Source: Nematostella vectensis (lineage: Eukaryota; Cnidaria; Anthozoa; Actiniaria; Edwardsiidae). From it: 64,000 nucleotides of DNA. The first letter of the stretch is position 1. Each line of letters starts with the position of its first letter. The stretch covers positions 124,001 to 188,000 of the forward strand of contig NC_064045.1 in NCBI RefSeq assembly GCF_932526225.1, read 5' to 3'. Of the stretch, positions 47,861-60,762 are shown one piece after another. The translations under genes were made by a program, and so were the position numbers. Below the pieces are notes generated by a model. The model was not told the DNA's origin, ran no database searches, and saw only the letters and a list, made by a program, of their open reading frames with translations.

Positions 47861-48085
47861 CTTAATAATAAATAATTAATAATTAATAAAAAATAATTAA
47901 TAAATGATAATTAATAATTAATAATAATAACTAATAATAATAATTAATAATGATAATAATAATTAATAATAATGATTAATAGTAATTAATAATAATAACT
48001 AATAATAATTAATAATAATAATTAATAATAAATAATTAATAATACTAAAAATAATAATAATAATAATACTACTAATAATAATAAT
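47861..48085. repeat. TAA-rich tract replacing a dyad
   Basis: Second-subtype joint after CACCCACCCCC. Confidence 0.88.
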
Positions 48086-48884
48086 AGCTACCCTATATCC
48101 CTGAGTATCAACCCCTAACTAAGCTACACCCCTAAGACCTAGCACTAACTACGCTATACTCCTGAAAGGCTACCCCTAACTAAGCCTCACCCCTACGACC
48201 TAGCAATAACTACACTTTACCCCTGAGTACCCAACCCTTGCTAAGCTACACCCCTGTGACGTAGCACAAACTACACTATACGCCTGAATACCCAACCCTA
48301 ACTAAACTACACCCCTATAACCGGGCACTTACCTACCCTATAACCCTGAGTACCCACCCGTAACTAAACTACACCCCTATGTCCTTGCACTAACTAACCT
48401 ATACCCCTGGGTACCCACACCTAGCTTAGCTACACCCCTACGATCTAGCACTAACTAGCCTATACCCTGAATACCCAACCCTAACTAAACTACACCTCTA
48501 CTATCTAGCACTAACTACCCTATACCCCTGAATACCCACCCCTAACTAAGCTACACCCTTATGACTTGGCTGTAACTACAATATACCCCTGAGTACCCAT
48601 CCCTAACTAAGCTAAACCCCTACGACCTAGCACTAACTACCCTATACCCATGAGTACCCACCGCTAATTAAGCTTCACCTGTATGACATAGCACTCACTA
48701 CCCTATACCCATGAGTACCAACCCCTAACTCACCTACACCCCTATGATACCTAATCACATAACTACCCTTTACCCATGTATAACCAAGCGCTTACCAACT
48801 TGCACCCCTGTGACCATGCCGTTTATATCCTGTACCCCTGTGCATTCACCTCCTAATGCCACCGTCCTTACCTTAACACCCCTG
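48086..48884. repeat. Minisatellite and left arm of dyad 31
   Basis: Like 40307-41104 up to the dyad, where the type changes. Confidence 0.87.
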
Positions 48885-49147
48885 AAAAAGTCCCTAGTTG
48901 ATCTTACCTGGATTTGATCCCTGGCCCGTTTGCTTGAGAAGCGAAGCCCGTACCACTGAGCCATAGCGCCACTCTCGAGATATCAAGGAAAATTTACTCT
49001 ATACCTTATAAGGCTGGGTAAACAAGGCTATACGGTAGTTACTTCTAATTTTCAAGAGAGTGGCGCGATAGCTCAGTGGTACGGGCTTCGCTTCTCAAAC
49101 AGGAGGGCCGGGGTTCGAATCCAGGTCAGATCAACTAGGGATTTTTT
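48885..49147. repeat. Divergent tRNA-like dyad 31
   Basis: Minus module 48885-48976 and plus module 49058-49147, with T6 at 49142-49147. Minus box B is damaged (GGATCAAATCC); the plus module has good boxes A and B. Confidence 0.84.
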
Positions 49148-50482
49148 CAGGAGTGTAAAGATAAGGACGTTAAGTTGACGTTTAGATAAGTGAGTTTGTG
49201 GGTGAGTTGACAGGTGTATAGGGTAACAAGAGTTGGTCAAAGGGGTACAGGATTTCATGGGTTGATAATAAGGGTCGATGATATCAAGAACTAGGTCATA
49301 GGGGTGCAAGTTATGAATGAGTGAGTACACAGGCGTACAGGGTATCAATGGCTTGGTCTTGGAGGTGCAGGGTTTTAGGGTATGGTTCAAACAGGTACAG
49401 GGAGTCAAGAGCTAGGTAATATGGGTACATTATAATAATTACCCTATATCCATGAGTATCCACCCCTAATTAAGCTACACCCCTACGACCTAGCACGAAC
49501 TACGCTATACTCCTGAATACCTACCCCTAACTAAGCCTTGCCCCTACTACCTAGCAATAACTACACTTTACCCCTGAGTACCCAACATTTGCAAAGCTAC
49601 ACCCCGTTGACGTAGCACTAACTATCCTATACCCCTGAATACCCAACCCTAACTAAACTACACCCCTATAACCGAGCACTTACCTACCCTATAACCTGGA
49701 GTACCCACCCGTAACTAAACTACACCCCTATGTCCTAGCACTAACTAGCCTATACCCCTAGGTACCCACACCTAGCTTAGCTACACCCATACGACATAGC
49801 ACTAACTAGCCTATACCCCCTGAATACCCAACCCTTACTAAACTACACCTCTACTATCTAGCACTAACTACAAAATACCCCTGAGTACCCACCCCTAACA
49901 AAGCTACACCCTTATGACCTAGCACTAACTAGCCTATACCCATGAGTACCCACCGCTAATTAGGCTACACCTCTATGACGTAGCACTAACTACCCTATAC
50001 ACCTGAATACCCAACCCTAACTTAACTACACCCCTATAACCGAGCACTTACCTACCCTATAACCCTGAGTTACTCACACCTAACTAAACTACACCCTTTT
50101 GACTTGGCTGTAACCACCCTATACCCCTGAGTACCCACAGCAAACTAAACAAACCCCTACGAACTAGCACTAACTACCCTATACCCATGAGTACCCACCG
50201 CTATATAAGCTACACCTCTATGACTTAGCACTTACTACCCTATACCCATGAGTACCAGCCCCTAACTAAGCTACACCCCTATGACCTAGCACTTACTACC
50301 CTATACCCCTGCCTACCCATCCCTAACTGACCTACACCCCTATGACACTCAATCACATAACTACCCTTTACCCATGTATGACCAAGCGCTTACCAACTTG
50401 CACCCCTGTGACCCTGCCGTTTATATCCTGTACCCCTGTGTACCCACCCCCTAATGCCACCGTCCTTACCTTGACACCCCTG
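49148..50482. repeat. Right flank and long minisatellite, almost no AT tract
   Basis: Right-flank block 49148-49430, TAA tract reduced to about ten bases (49431-49440), minisatellite and left arm 49441-50482. Recurs at 50746-52081 with an offset near 1599. Confidence 0.87.
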
Positions 50483-50745
50483 AAAAAGTCCCTAGTTGAT
50501 CTTACCTGGATTCGAACCCTGGCCCGTTTGCTTGAGAAGCGAAGCCAGTACCACTGAGCCACAGCACCACTCTTGAGATATCAAGGAAAAACTACTCTAT
50601 ACCTTATAAGGCTGGGTAAACAAGGCTATAGGGTAGTTACTTCTAGTTTTCAAGAGAGTGGCGCGATAGCTCAGTGGTACGGGCTTCGCTTCTCAAACAA
50701 GAGGGCCGGGGTCCGAATCCAGGTCAGATCAACTAGGGATTTTTT
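50483..50745. repeat. Divergent tRNA-like dyad 32
   Basis: Minus module 50483-50574 and plus module 50656-50745, with T6 at 50740-50745. Plus box B is GGTCCGAATCC, and the minus module reads TGGCTCAGTGG with box B intact. Confidence 0.85.
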
Positions 50746-52081
50746 CAGGGGTGTAAAGATAAGGACGTTAAGTTGACGTTTAGATAAGTGAGTTTGTGGG
50801 TGAGTTGACAGGTGTATAGGGTAACAAGAGTTGATCAAAGGGGTACAGGATTTCAAGGGTTGATAATAAGGGTCGATGATATCAAGAACTAGGTCATAGG
50901 GGTGCAAGTTATGAATGAGTGAGTACACAGGCGTACAGGGTATCAATGGCTTGGTCTTGGAGGTGCAGGGTTTTAGGTTATGGTTCAAACAGGTACAGGG
51001 AGTCAAGAGCTAGGTAATATGGGTACATTATAATAATTACCCTATATCCATGAGTATCCACCCCTAATTAAGCTACACCCCTACGACCTAGCACGAACTA
51101 CGCCATACTCCTGAATACCTACCCCTAACTAAGCCTTGCCCCTACTACCTAGCAAAAACTACACTTTATCCCTGAGTACCCAACATTTGCAAAGCTACAC
51201 CCCGTTCACGTAGCACTAACTTACCCTATACCCCTGAATACCCAACCCTAACTAAACTACACCCCTATAACCGAGCACTTGCCTACCCTATAACCTGGAG
51301 TACCAACCCGTAACTAAACTACACCCCTATGTCCTAGCACTAACTAGCCTATACCCCTGGGTACCCACACCTAGCTTAGCTACACCCCTACGACATAGCA
51401 CTAACTAGCCTATACCCCCTGAATACCCAACCCTTACTAAACTACACCTCTACTATCTAGCACTAACTACAATATACCCCTGAGTACCCACCCCTAACAA
51501 AGCTACACCCTTATGACCTAGCACTAACTACCCTATACCCATGAGTACCCACCGCTAATTAGGCTACACCTCTATGACGTAGCACTAACTACCCTATACA
51601 CCTGAATACCCAACCCTAACTTAACTACACCCCTATAACCAAGCACTTACCTACCCTATAACCCTGAGTTACCCACACCTAACTAAACTACACCCTTATG
51701 ACTTGGCTGTAACCACCCTATACCCCAGAGTACCCACAGCAAACTAAACAAACCCCTACGAACTAGCACTAACTACCCTATACCCATGAGTACCCACCGC
51801 TAATTAAGCTACACCTCTATGACTTAGCACTTACTACCCTATACCCATGAGTACCAGCCCCTAACTAAGCTACACCCCTATGACCTAGCACTCACTACCC
51901 TATACCCCTGCCTACCCATCCCTAACTGACCTACACCCCTATGACACTCAATCACATAACTACCCTTTACCCATGTATGACCAAGCGCTTACCAACTTGC
52001 ACCCCTGTGACCCTGCCGTTTATATCCTGTACCCCTGTGTACCCACCCCCTAATGCCACCGTCCTTACCTTAACACCCCTG
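50746..52081. repeat. Right flank and long minisatellite
   Basis: Right-flank block 50746-51028, AT tract only about ten bases, minisatellite and left arm 51039-52081; close copy of the preceding unit. Confidence 0.87.
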
Positions 52082-52344
52082 AAAAAGTCCCTAGTTGATC
52101 TTACCTGGATTCGAACCCTGGCCCGTTTGCTTGAGAAGCGAAGCCCGTACCACTGAGCCACAGCGCCACTCTTGTGATATCAAGGAAAAAATACTCTATA
52201 CCTTATAAGGCTGGGTAAACAAGGCTATAGGGTAGTTACTTCTAGTTTTCAAGAGAGTGGCGCGATAGCTCAGTGGTACGGGCTTCGCTTCTCAAACAAG
52301 AGGGCCGGGGTCCGAATCCAGGTGTGATCAACTAGGGATTTTTT
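52082..52344. repeat. Divergent tRNA-like dyad 33
   Basis: Minus module 52082-52173 and plus module 52255-52344, with T6 at 52339-52344. Same subtype as dyad 32; plus box B GGTCCGAATCC. Confidence 0.85.
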
Positions 52345-53982
52345 CAGGGGTGTAAAGATAAGGACGTTAAGTTGACGTTTAGATAAGTGAGTTTGTGGGT
52401 GAGTTGACAGGTGTATAGGGTAACAAGAGTTGGTCAAAGGGGTACAGGATTTCAAGGGTTGATAATAAGGGTCGATGATATCAAGAACTAGGTCATAGGG
52501 GTGCAAGTTATGAATGAGTGAGTACACAGGGGGTATAGGGTATCAATGGCTTGGTCTTGGAGGTGCAGGGTTTTAGGGTATGGTTCAAACAGGTACAAGG
52601 ATTCAAAAGTTAGGTAAAATGGGTACATTATAAGAATTATTAATAATAATTAATAATAATAATTACCCTATATCCCTGAGTATCCATCCCTAATTAAGCT
52701 ACACCCCTACGACCTAGCACCAACTACGCTATACTGCTGAAAACCTACCACTAACTAAGCCTCACCCCTACTACCTAGCAATATCTACACTTTACCCCTG
52801 AGTACACAACCCTTGCAAAGCTACACCCCTGTGACGTAGCACTAACTTACCCTATATCCCTGAATACCCAACCCTAACTAAACTACACCCCCATAACCGA
52901 GCACTTAACTATCCTATAACCCTGAGTACCCACCCGTAACTAAACTACACCCCTATGTCCTAGCACTAACTAGCCTATACCCCTGGGTACCCACACCTAG
53001 CTAAGCTACACCCCTACGACCTAGCACTAACTAGCCTATACCCCTGAATACCCACCCCTAACTAAGCTACACGCTTATGACTTGGCTGTAACTACAATAT
53101 ACCCCTGAGTACCCACCACTAACTAAGCTACACCCCTACGACCTAGCACTAACTACCACATACCCATGAGTACCCACCGCTAACTAAGCTACACCTCTAT
53201 GACTTAGCACTTACTACCCTATACCCATGAGTACCAACCCCTAACTAAGCTACACCCCTATGAACTAGCACTTACTACCCTATACCCCTACCTACCCATC
53301 CCTAACTGACCTACACCCCTATAACCGAGCACTTACCTACCCTATAACCCTGAGTACCCACCCCTAACTAAACTACACCCCTCTGCCCTAGCACTAACTA
53401 GCCTATACCCCTGGGTACCCACACCTAGCTAAGCTACACCCCTACGACCTAGCATTAACTAGCCTATACCCCTGAATACCCACCCCTAACTAAGCTACAC
53501 CCTTATGACTTCGCTGTAACTACAATATACCCCCCCGATTACCCACCCCAAACTGAGCTAAACCCCTACGAACTAGCACTAACTACCCTATACCCATGAG
53601 TACACACCGCTAATTAAGCTACACCTCTATGACTTAGCACTTACTACCCTATACCAATGAGTGCCAACCCCAAACTAAGCTAAACCCCTACGAACTAGCA
53701 CTAACTACCCTACACCTACATGACTTAGCACTTACTACCATATACCAATGAGTACCAACCCCTGATTAAGCTACACCCATATGACCTAGCACTTACTACC
53801 ATATACTCTTGCCTACCCATCCCTAACTGACGTACACCCCTATGATACCTAATCACATAACTACCCTTTACAAATGTATAACCAAGCGCTTACCAACTTG
53901 CACCCCTGTGACCATGCCGTTTATATCCTGTACCCCTGTGTACCAACCCCCTAATGCCACCGTCCTTACCTTAACACCCCTG
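52345..53982. repeat. Right flank, AT tract, longest minisatellite
   Basis: Right-flank block 52345-52627, AT tract 52628-52663, minisatellite and left arm 52664-53982, about 1.3 kb. A repeated series begins near 53330 (ATAACCGAGCACTTACC), consistent with an internal duplication. Confidence 0.86.
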
Positions 53983-54236
53983 AAAAAGTCCCTAGTTGAT
54001 CTTACCTGGATTCGAACCCTTGACCGTTTGCTTCAGAAGCGAAGCCCGTAGCTTTGAGCCATAGCGCAACCCTTGAGATATCAAGGAAAAACTACTATAT
54101 ACCTTATAAGGCTGGGTAAACAAGGCTATACGGTAGTTATTTCTAGTTTTCAAGAGAGTGGCTAGATAGCTCAGTGATACGGGCTTCGCTTCTCAAACAA
54201 GAGGGCCGGGTTTCGAATCCAGGTCAGATCAACTTC
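53983..54236. repeat. Dyad 34, plus terminator deleted
   Basis: Minus module 53983-54074 (box A TGGCTCAAAGC) and plus module 54156-54236. After AGATCAACTT the plus module jumps into the middle of a right-flank block (CGGGTCGATGATATC), removing the T-run and about 130 bp. Confidence 0.84.
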
Positions 54237-55386
54237 GGGTCGATGATATCAAGAACTAGGTCATAGGGGTGCAAGTTATGAATGAGTGAGTACACAGGCG
54301 TACAGGGTATCAATGGCTTGGTCTTGGAGGTGCAGGGTTTTAGGGTATGGTTCAAACAGGTACAGGGATTCAAGAGATAGGTAATATTGGTACATTAAAA
54401 TAATTACCCTATATCCATGAGTATCCACCCCTGATTAAGCTACACCCCTACGACCTAGCACGAACTACGCTATACTCCTGAATACCTACCCCTAACTAAG
54501 CCTCACCCCTACTACCTAGCAATAACTACACTTTACCCCTGAGTACCCAACATTTGCAAAGCTACACCCCGTTGACGTAGCACTAACTATCCTATACCCC
54601 TGAATACCCAACTCTAACTAAACTACACCCCTATAACCGAGCACTTACCTACCCTATAACCTGGAGTACCCACCCGTAACTAAACTACACCCCTATGTCC
54701 TAGCACTAACTAGCCTATACCCCTGGGTACCCACACCTAGCTTAGCTACACCCCTACGACATAGCACTAACTAGCCTATACCCCCTGAATACCCAACCCT
54801 AACTAAACTACACCTCTACTATCTAGCACTAACTACAATATACCATTGAGTACCCACCCCTAACAAAGCTACACCCTTATGACCTAGCACTAACTACCCT
54901 ATACCCATGAGTACCCACCGCTAATTAGGCTACACCTCTATGACGTAGCACTAACTACACTATACACCTGCATACCCAACCCTAACTTAACTACACCCCT
55001 ATAACCGAGCACTTACCTACCCTATAACCCTGAGTTACCCACACCTAACTAAACTACACCCTTATGACTTGGCTGTAACCACCCTATACCCCTGAGTACC
55101 CACAGCAAACTAAACAAACCCCTACGAACTAGCACTAACTACCCTATACCCATGAGTACCCACCGCTAATTAAGCTACACCCCTATGACCTAGCACTTAC
55201 TACCCTATACCCCTGCCTACCCATCCCTAACTGACCTACACCCCTATGACACTCAATCACATAACTACCCTTTACCCATGTATGACCAAGCGCTTACCAA
55301 CTTGCACCCCTGTGACCCTGCCGTTTATATCCTGTACCCCTGTGTACCCACCCCCTAATGCCACCGTCCTTACCTTAACACCCCTG
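54237..55386. repeat. Partial right flank and minisatellite
   Basis: Shortened right-flank block 54237-54395, very short AT tract, minisatellite and left arm from about 54405; similar to 49441-50482. Confidence 0.86.
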
Positions 55387-55649
55387 AAAAAGTCCCTAGT
55401 TGATCTTACCTGGATTCGAACCCTGGCCCGTTTGCTTGAGAAGCGAAGCCCGTACCACTGAGCCACAGCGCCACTCTTGAGATATCAAGGAAAAACTACT
55501 CTATACCTTATAAGGCTGGGTAAACAAGGCTATAGGGTAGTTACTTCTAGTTTTCAAGAGAGTGGCGCGATAGCTCAGTGGTACGGGCTTCGCTTCTCAA
55601 ACAAGAGGGCCGGGGTCCGAATCCAGGTCAGATCAACTAGGGATTTTTT
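55387..55649. repeat. Divergent tRNA-like dyad 35
   Basis: Minus module 55387-55478 and plus module 55560-55649, with T6 at 55644-55649. Modules are of the dyad 32/33 subtype (GGTCCGAATCC), but the flank beyond is of the subtype that precedes giant AT blocks. Confidence 0.85.
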
Positions 55650-55934
55650 CAGGGGTGTAAAGATAAGGACGTTAAGTTGACGTTAAGATAAGTGAGTTTG
55701 TTGGTGGGTTGACAGGTGTATGGGGCAACAAGAGATGGTCAAAGGGGTACAGGGTTTCAAGGGTTGGTAATAAGGGTCAATGATATCAAGAACTAGGTCA
55801 TAGGGGTGCAAGTTATGAATGAGTGAGTACACAGGGGTACATGAAATCAATGGCTTGGTCTTGGAGGTGCAGGGTTTTAGGGGATGGTTCAAACAGTTAC
55901 AGGGATTCAAGAGCTAGGTTATATGGGTACATTA
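55650..55934. repeat. Chimeric right-flank block before AT block 4
   Basis: Begins like dyad 32/33 flanks (GACGTTAAGTTGACGTT) and switches near 55680-55720 to the GTATGGGGCAACAAGAGATGG subtype. Confidence 0.83.
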
Positions 55935-57556
55935 TAATAATTAATAATAATAATTAATAGTAATTAATAATAATTATTATTAATAATTATTAATAATTAT
56001 TATTATTTATTATTAATTATTATTTATTCATAATTATTATCGATAATTATTATTAATATATATTATTATTATTAATGTAAAATATAATTATATATAAAAT
56101 ATATAATATAATATATATAATTATTATTCATATATATTAATTTTTTTTAATTATTATTAATTACTATTATTAATTACTATTAATTATTATTAATTACTTT
56201 TATTAATTACTTTCATTAATTATTATTAATTACAATTATTCATTATTATTAATAATTATTAATAATAATTAATAATAGTAATTATTAATAATAATTAATA
56301 ATAATAATTTATAATAATAATTAATAATAATAATTTATAATAATAATTAATAACAGTAATTAATAATAGTAATTAATAATAATTAATAATAGTAATTGAT
56401 AATAATTACAAAAAGTAATTCATAATACTAATTAATAATAATAAATAATAATTAATAGTAATTAATAATAGTAATTAATAATAATTAATAATAATTATTA
56501 ATATTTAATATTAATTAATAGTAATTAATAATAATTAACTATAATTAATAATAATTAATAAAAACTTAATAAAAATTAAGAATAATCAATAATAATCATT
56601 AGAAATTAATAATAATAATTAATAATAATTATTAATAATAATAACTAATAATAATAATTAATAATAATCAATAATAATAATCAAAAAAAAAATAATTGAT
56701 ATTAATCAATAACAATAATAATCAATAATATTAATCAATAATATTAATCAATAATTGAAATTAATAATAATAATTAATTATAATTAATAATAATATTTAA
56801 TAATAATTAATAATGAATAATTAATAATAATTAATAACAATTAATAATAAATAATTAACAATTTATTATTAATGACAATTAATATTAATATTGATAATAA
56901 CAATTAATAATAATAATTAATAATAATTAATAATAATTAAGAGTAATAATAATTATTAATAAAAAATAAATTAAAATAATTAATATTAATTAATAGTAGT
57001 TATTAATAATAATTAATAATAATAAATAATTAATAATAATAAATATTAAGAATTAATTAATAAAAATTAAAAATAATTAATAAATAATAATAATTATAAT
57101 TAACAATAATCAATAATAGGTAATAATTCATAATTAATAATAAATAATAAATAATAATAAATAATAATAAATAATAATTACTAATAATAAATAATAATTA
57201 ATAATAAATAAAAAAAAATTGATTAACAAAAATTAATAATTAATAATAATAATTAATAATAAATAATATTCAATAAATAATTGATAATAGTAATAAATAA
57301 TTGTAATTAATAATTATTGATTAATAATGTTTATTATTTATAATAACTAATAATAAATAATTAATAATAATAACTAATAATAATAATTAATAATAATAAT
57401 TAATTAATAATAATAATAATAATTAATAATAATGTTTAATATAATAATAATAATTAATGATAATGATTAATAGTAATCAATAGTAATAACTAATAATATT
57501 AATTAATAATAATAATTAATAATAATAATTAATAATAATAATTAATAACAATAATT
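55935..57556. repeat. Giant AT block 4 (~1.6 kb)
   Basis: Keeps the TA-rich core (near 56055-56130) and the strand switch seen in blocks 1 and 2; no gene is seen. Confidence 0.9.
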
Positions 57557-58318
57557 ACCCTATATCCCTTAGTATCCACTCCTAATTGAGCTATGCCCCT
57601 ACGACCTAGCAATAACTACACTTTACCCCTGTGTACCCAACCCTTGCTAAGCTACACCCCTGTGACGTAGCACTAACTACCCTATACCCCTAAATACCCA
57701 ACCCTAACTAAATTACACTCCTATAACTGAGCAATTACCTACCTTATAACCCTGAGTACCCACCCCCAACTAAACTACACCCCTGTCCTAGAACTAACTA
57801 GCCTTTACCCCTGAGTACCCACAACTAGCTAAGCTACACCCCTACGACCTAGCACTAACTAGCCTGTACCCCTGAATACCCAACCCTATTAAACTACACC
57901 TCTACTACCTAGCACTAACTACCCTATACCCCTGAATACCCACCCCTAACTAAGCTACACCCTTATGACTTGGCTGTAACTACCCTATACCCCTGAGTAC
58001 CCGTCCCAAACTAAGCTAAACCCCTATGACCTAGCACTTATTACCCTATAGCCATGAGTACCCACCGCTAACTAAGCTACACCCCTATGACTTAGCACTT
58101 ACTACCCTATACGCCTGAGTACAAACCCCTAACTAAGGAACACCACTATGACCTAGCACTTACTACCCTATACCCCTGCCTACCCATCCCTAACTGACCT
58201 ACACCCCTATGACACCTAATCACATAACTACCCTTCACCCATGTATGACCAAGCGCTTACTAACTTGCACTCCTTTGACCCTGCCGTTTATATCCTGTAC
58301 CCCTGTGCACCCACCCCC
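57557..58318. repeat. Minisatellite of dyad-less monomer
   Basis: Counterpart of 29357-30118 and 39319-40080. Confidence 0.87.
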
Positions 58319-58518
58319 TTAATAATAAATAATTAATAATTAAAAAAAATAATTAATAAATGATAATTAATAATTAATAATAATAACTAATAATAATAAT
58401 TAATAATGATAATAATAATTAATAATAATAATTAATAATAATGGTTAATAGTAATTAATAATAATAACTAATATTAATTAATAATAATAATTAATAATAA
58501 ATAATTAATAATACTAAA

Positions 58519-58555
<37 letters not shown>
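58319..58555. repeat. TAA-rich tract replacing a dyad
   Basis: Eighth left-arm/TAA joint, second subtype. Confidence 0.88.
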
Positions 58556-59353
58556 GCTACCCTATATCCCTGAGTATTAACCCCTAACTAAGCTACACCC
58601 CTAAGACCTAGCACTAACTACGCTATACTCCTGAATAGCTACCCCTAACTAAGGCTCACCCCTACGACCTAGCAATAACTACACTTTACCCCTGAGTACC
58701 CAACCCTTGCTAAGCTACACCCCTGTGACGTAGCACTAACTACACTATACGCCTGAATACCCAACCCTAACTAAACTACACCCCTATAACCGGGCACTGA
58801 CCTACCCTATAACCCTGAGTACCCACTCGTAACTAAACTACACCCCTATGTCCTTGCACTAACTAACCTATACCCCTGGGTACCCACACTTAGCTTAGCT
58901 ACACCCCTACGACCTAGCACTAACTAGCCTATACCCTGAATACCCAACCCTAACTAAACTACACCTCTACTATCTAGCACTAACTACCCTATACCCCTGA
59001 ATACCCACCCCTAACTAAGCTACACCCTTATGACTTGGCTGTAACTACAATATACCCCTGAGTACCCATCCCTAACTAAGCTAAACCCCTACGACCTAGC
59101 ACTAACTACCCTATACCCATGAGTACCCACCGCTAATTAAGCTACACCTGTATGACTTAGCACTTACTACCCTATACCCATGAGTACCAACCCCTAACTG
59201 ACCCACACCCCTATGATACCTAATCACATAACTACCCTTTACCCATGTATAACCAAGCGCTTACCAACTTGCACCCCTGTGACCATGCCGTTTATATCCT
59301 GTACCCCTGTGCATTCACCCCCTAATGCCACCGTCCTTACCTTAACACCCCTG
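58556..59353. repeat. Minisatellite and left arm of dyad 36
   Basis: Near copy of 48086-48884. Confidence 0.87.
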
Positions 59354-59616
59354 AAAAAGTCCCTAGTTGATCTTACCTGGATTCGAACCCTGGCCCGTTT
59401 GCTTGAGAAGAGAAGCCCGTACCACTGAGCCATAGCGCCACTCTCGAGATATCAAGGAAAAACTACTCTATACCTTATAAGGCCGGGTAAACAAAGCTAT
59501 ACGGTAGTTACTTCTAATTTTCAAGAGAGTGGCGCGATAGCTCAGTGGTACGGGCTTCGCTTCTCAAACAGGAGGGCCGGGGTTCGAATCCAGGTCAGAT
59601 CAACTTGGGATTTATT
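59354..59616. repeat. Dyad 36, plus terminator interrupted
   Basis: Minus module 59354-59445 and plus module 59527-59616. Boxes A and B are good on both, but the plus terminator reads TTTATT. The centre keeps CCTTATAAGG, followed by CCGGG where most copies have CTGGG. Confidence 0.84.
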
Positions 59617-60671
59617 CAGGGGTGTAAAGATAAGGACGTTAAGTTGACGTTTAGATAAGTGAGTTTGTGGGTGAGTTGACAGGTGTATAGGGTAACAAGA
59701 GTTGGTCAAAGGGGTACAGGATTTCAAGGGTTGATAATAAGGGTCGATGATATCAAGAACTAGGTCATAGGGGTACAAGTTATAAATGAGTGGGTACACA
59801 TGGGTAGAGGGTATCAATGGCTTGGTCGTGGAGGTGCAGGGTTTTAGTGGATGGTTCAACCAGTCACAGGGTTTTAAGAGCTAGGTAATATTTGTACATT
59901 ATATTAATAAAAATAATAATTACTAATAATAATAGCTACCCTATATCCCTGAGTAACCACGCCTTACTATGCTACACCTCTACGACCTAGCACTAACTAC
60001 GCTATACTCCTGAATACCTACCCCTAACTGAGCCTCACCCCTATGACCTAGCAATAACTACACTTTACCCCTAAGTACCCAACACTTGCTAAGCTACACC
60101 CCTGTGACATAGCACTAACTACCTTATACCCCTGAATACCAAACCCTAACTAAACTACACCCCTATAACCGAGCACTTACCTACCCTATAACCCTGTGTA
60201 CCCACCCCTAACTAAACTACACCCCTATGTCCTAGCACTAACTAGCCTATACCCCTAAGTACATACACCTAGCTAAGCTACACCCCTACGACCTAGGACT
60301 AAGTACCCTATACCCCTTAATACCCAACCGTAACTAAGCTACACCCTTTTGACTTGGCTTTAACTACCCTATACCCCTGAGTACCCAATCCTAACTAAGC
60401 TAAACCCCTACGACCTAGTACTAACTACCCTATACCCATGAGTACCCACCGCTAACTAAGTTACACCCTTATGACTTAGCACTTACTACCCTATACCCCT
60501 GAGTACCAACCCCTAACAAAGCTACACCCCTTTGACACCTAATCACATAACTACCCTTTACCCATGTATGACCAAGCGCTTACCAACTTGCACACCTGTG
60601 ACCCTGCCGTTTATATCCTTTTCCCCTGTGCACCTACCCCCTAATGCCACCGTCCTTATCTTAACACCCCT
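59617..60671. repeat. Right flank, AT tract, minisatellite
   Basis: Right-flank block 59617-59897, changing part-way from the higher-order subtype to the type seen in the first 18 kb (CAACCAGTCACAGGG). AT tract 59898-59933, minisatellite and left arm 59934-60671. This marks the right edge of the higher-order region. Confidence 0.85.
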
Positions 60672-60762
60672 AAAAGTCTCTAGTTTATCTTACCTGGATT
60701 CGAACCCTGGCCCGTTTGCTTGAGAAGCGAAACTCGTACCACTGAGTCATAGCGCAACTCTC
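60672..60762 (-). repeat. Dyad 37: minus module only
   Basis: Minus module with box B GGTTCGAATCC, box A TGACTCAGTGG and a terminator cut to T4 (60672-60675). The plus partner is deleted: GAGTGGCGCGAT near 60845 runs directly into GGGTGTTATGGGTGTTAAG. Confidence 0.82.

Larger units (their letters stand above)
20838..59353. repeat. Higher-order repeat, ~8-10 kb period
   Basis: A series of distinguishable unit types recurs: dyads with a damaged minus box A (16, 21, 22, 27, 34), dyads with a half minus module (17, 23, 28), ordinary dyads with plus box A ending GTGA (18, 24, 29), then dyads with CCTTATATGG (20, 26, 30) followed by a giant AT block. Giant blocks start at 27768, 37731, 45787 and 55935, giving periods of 9963, 8056 and 10148 bp. 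The length differences come from gain or loss of whole units. Confidence 0.85.
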
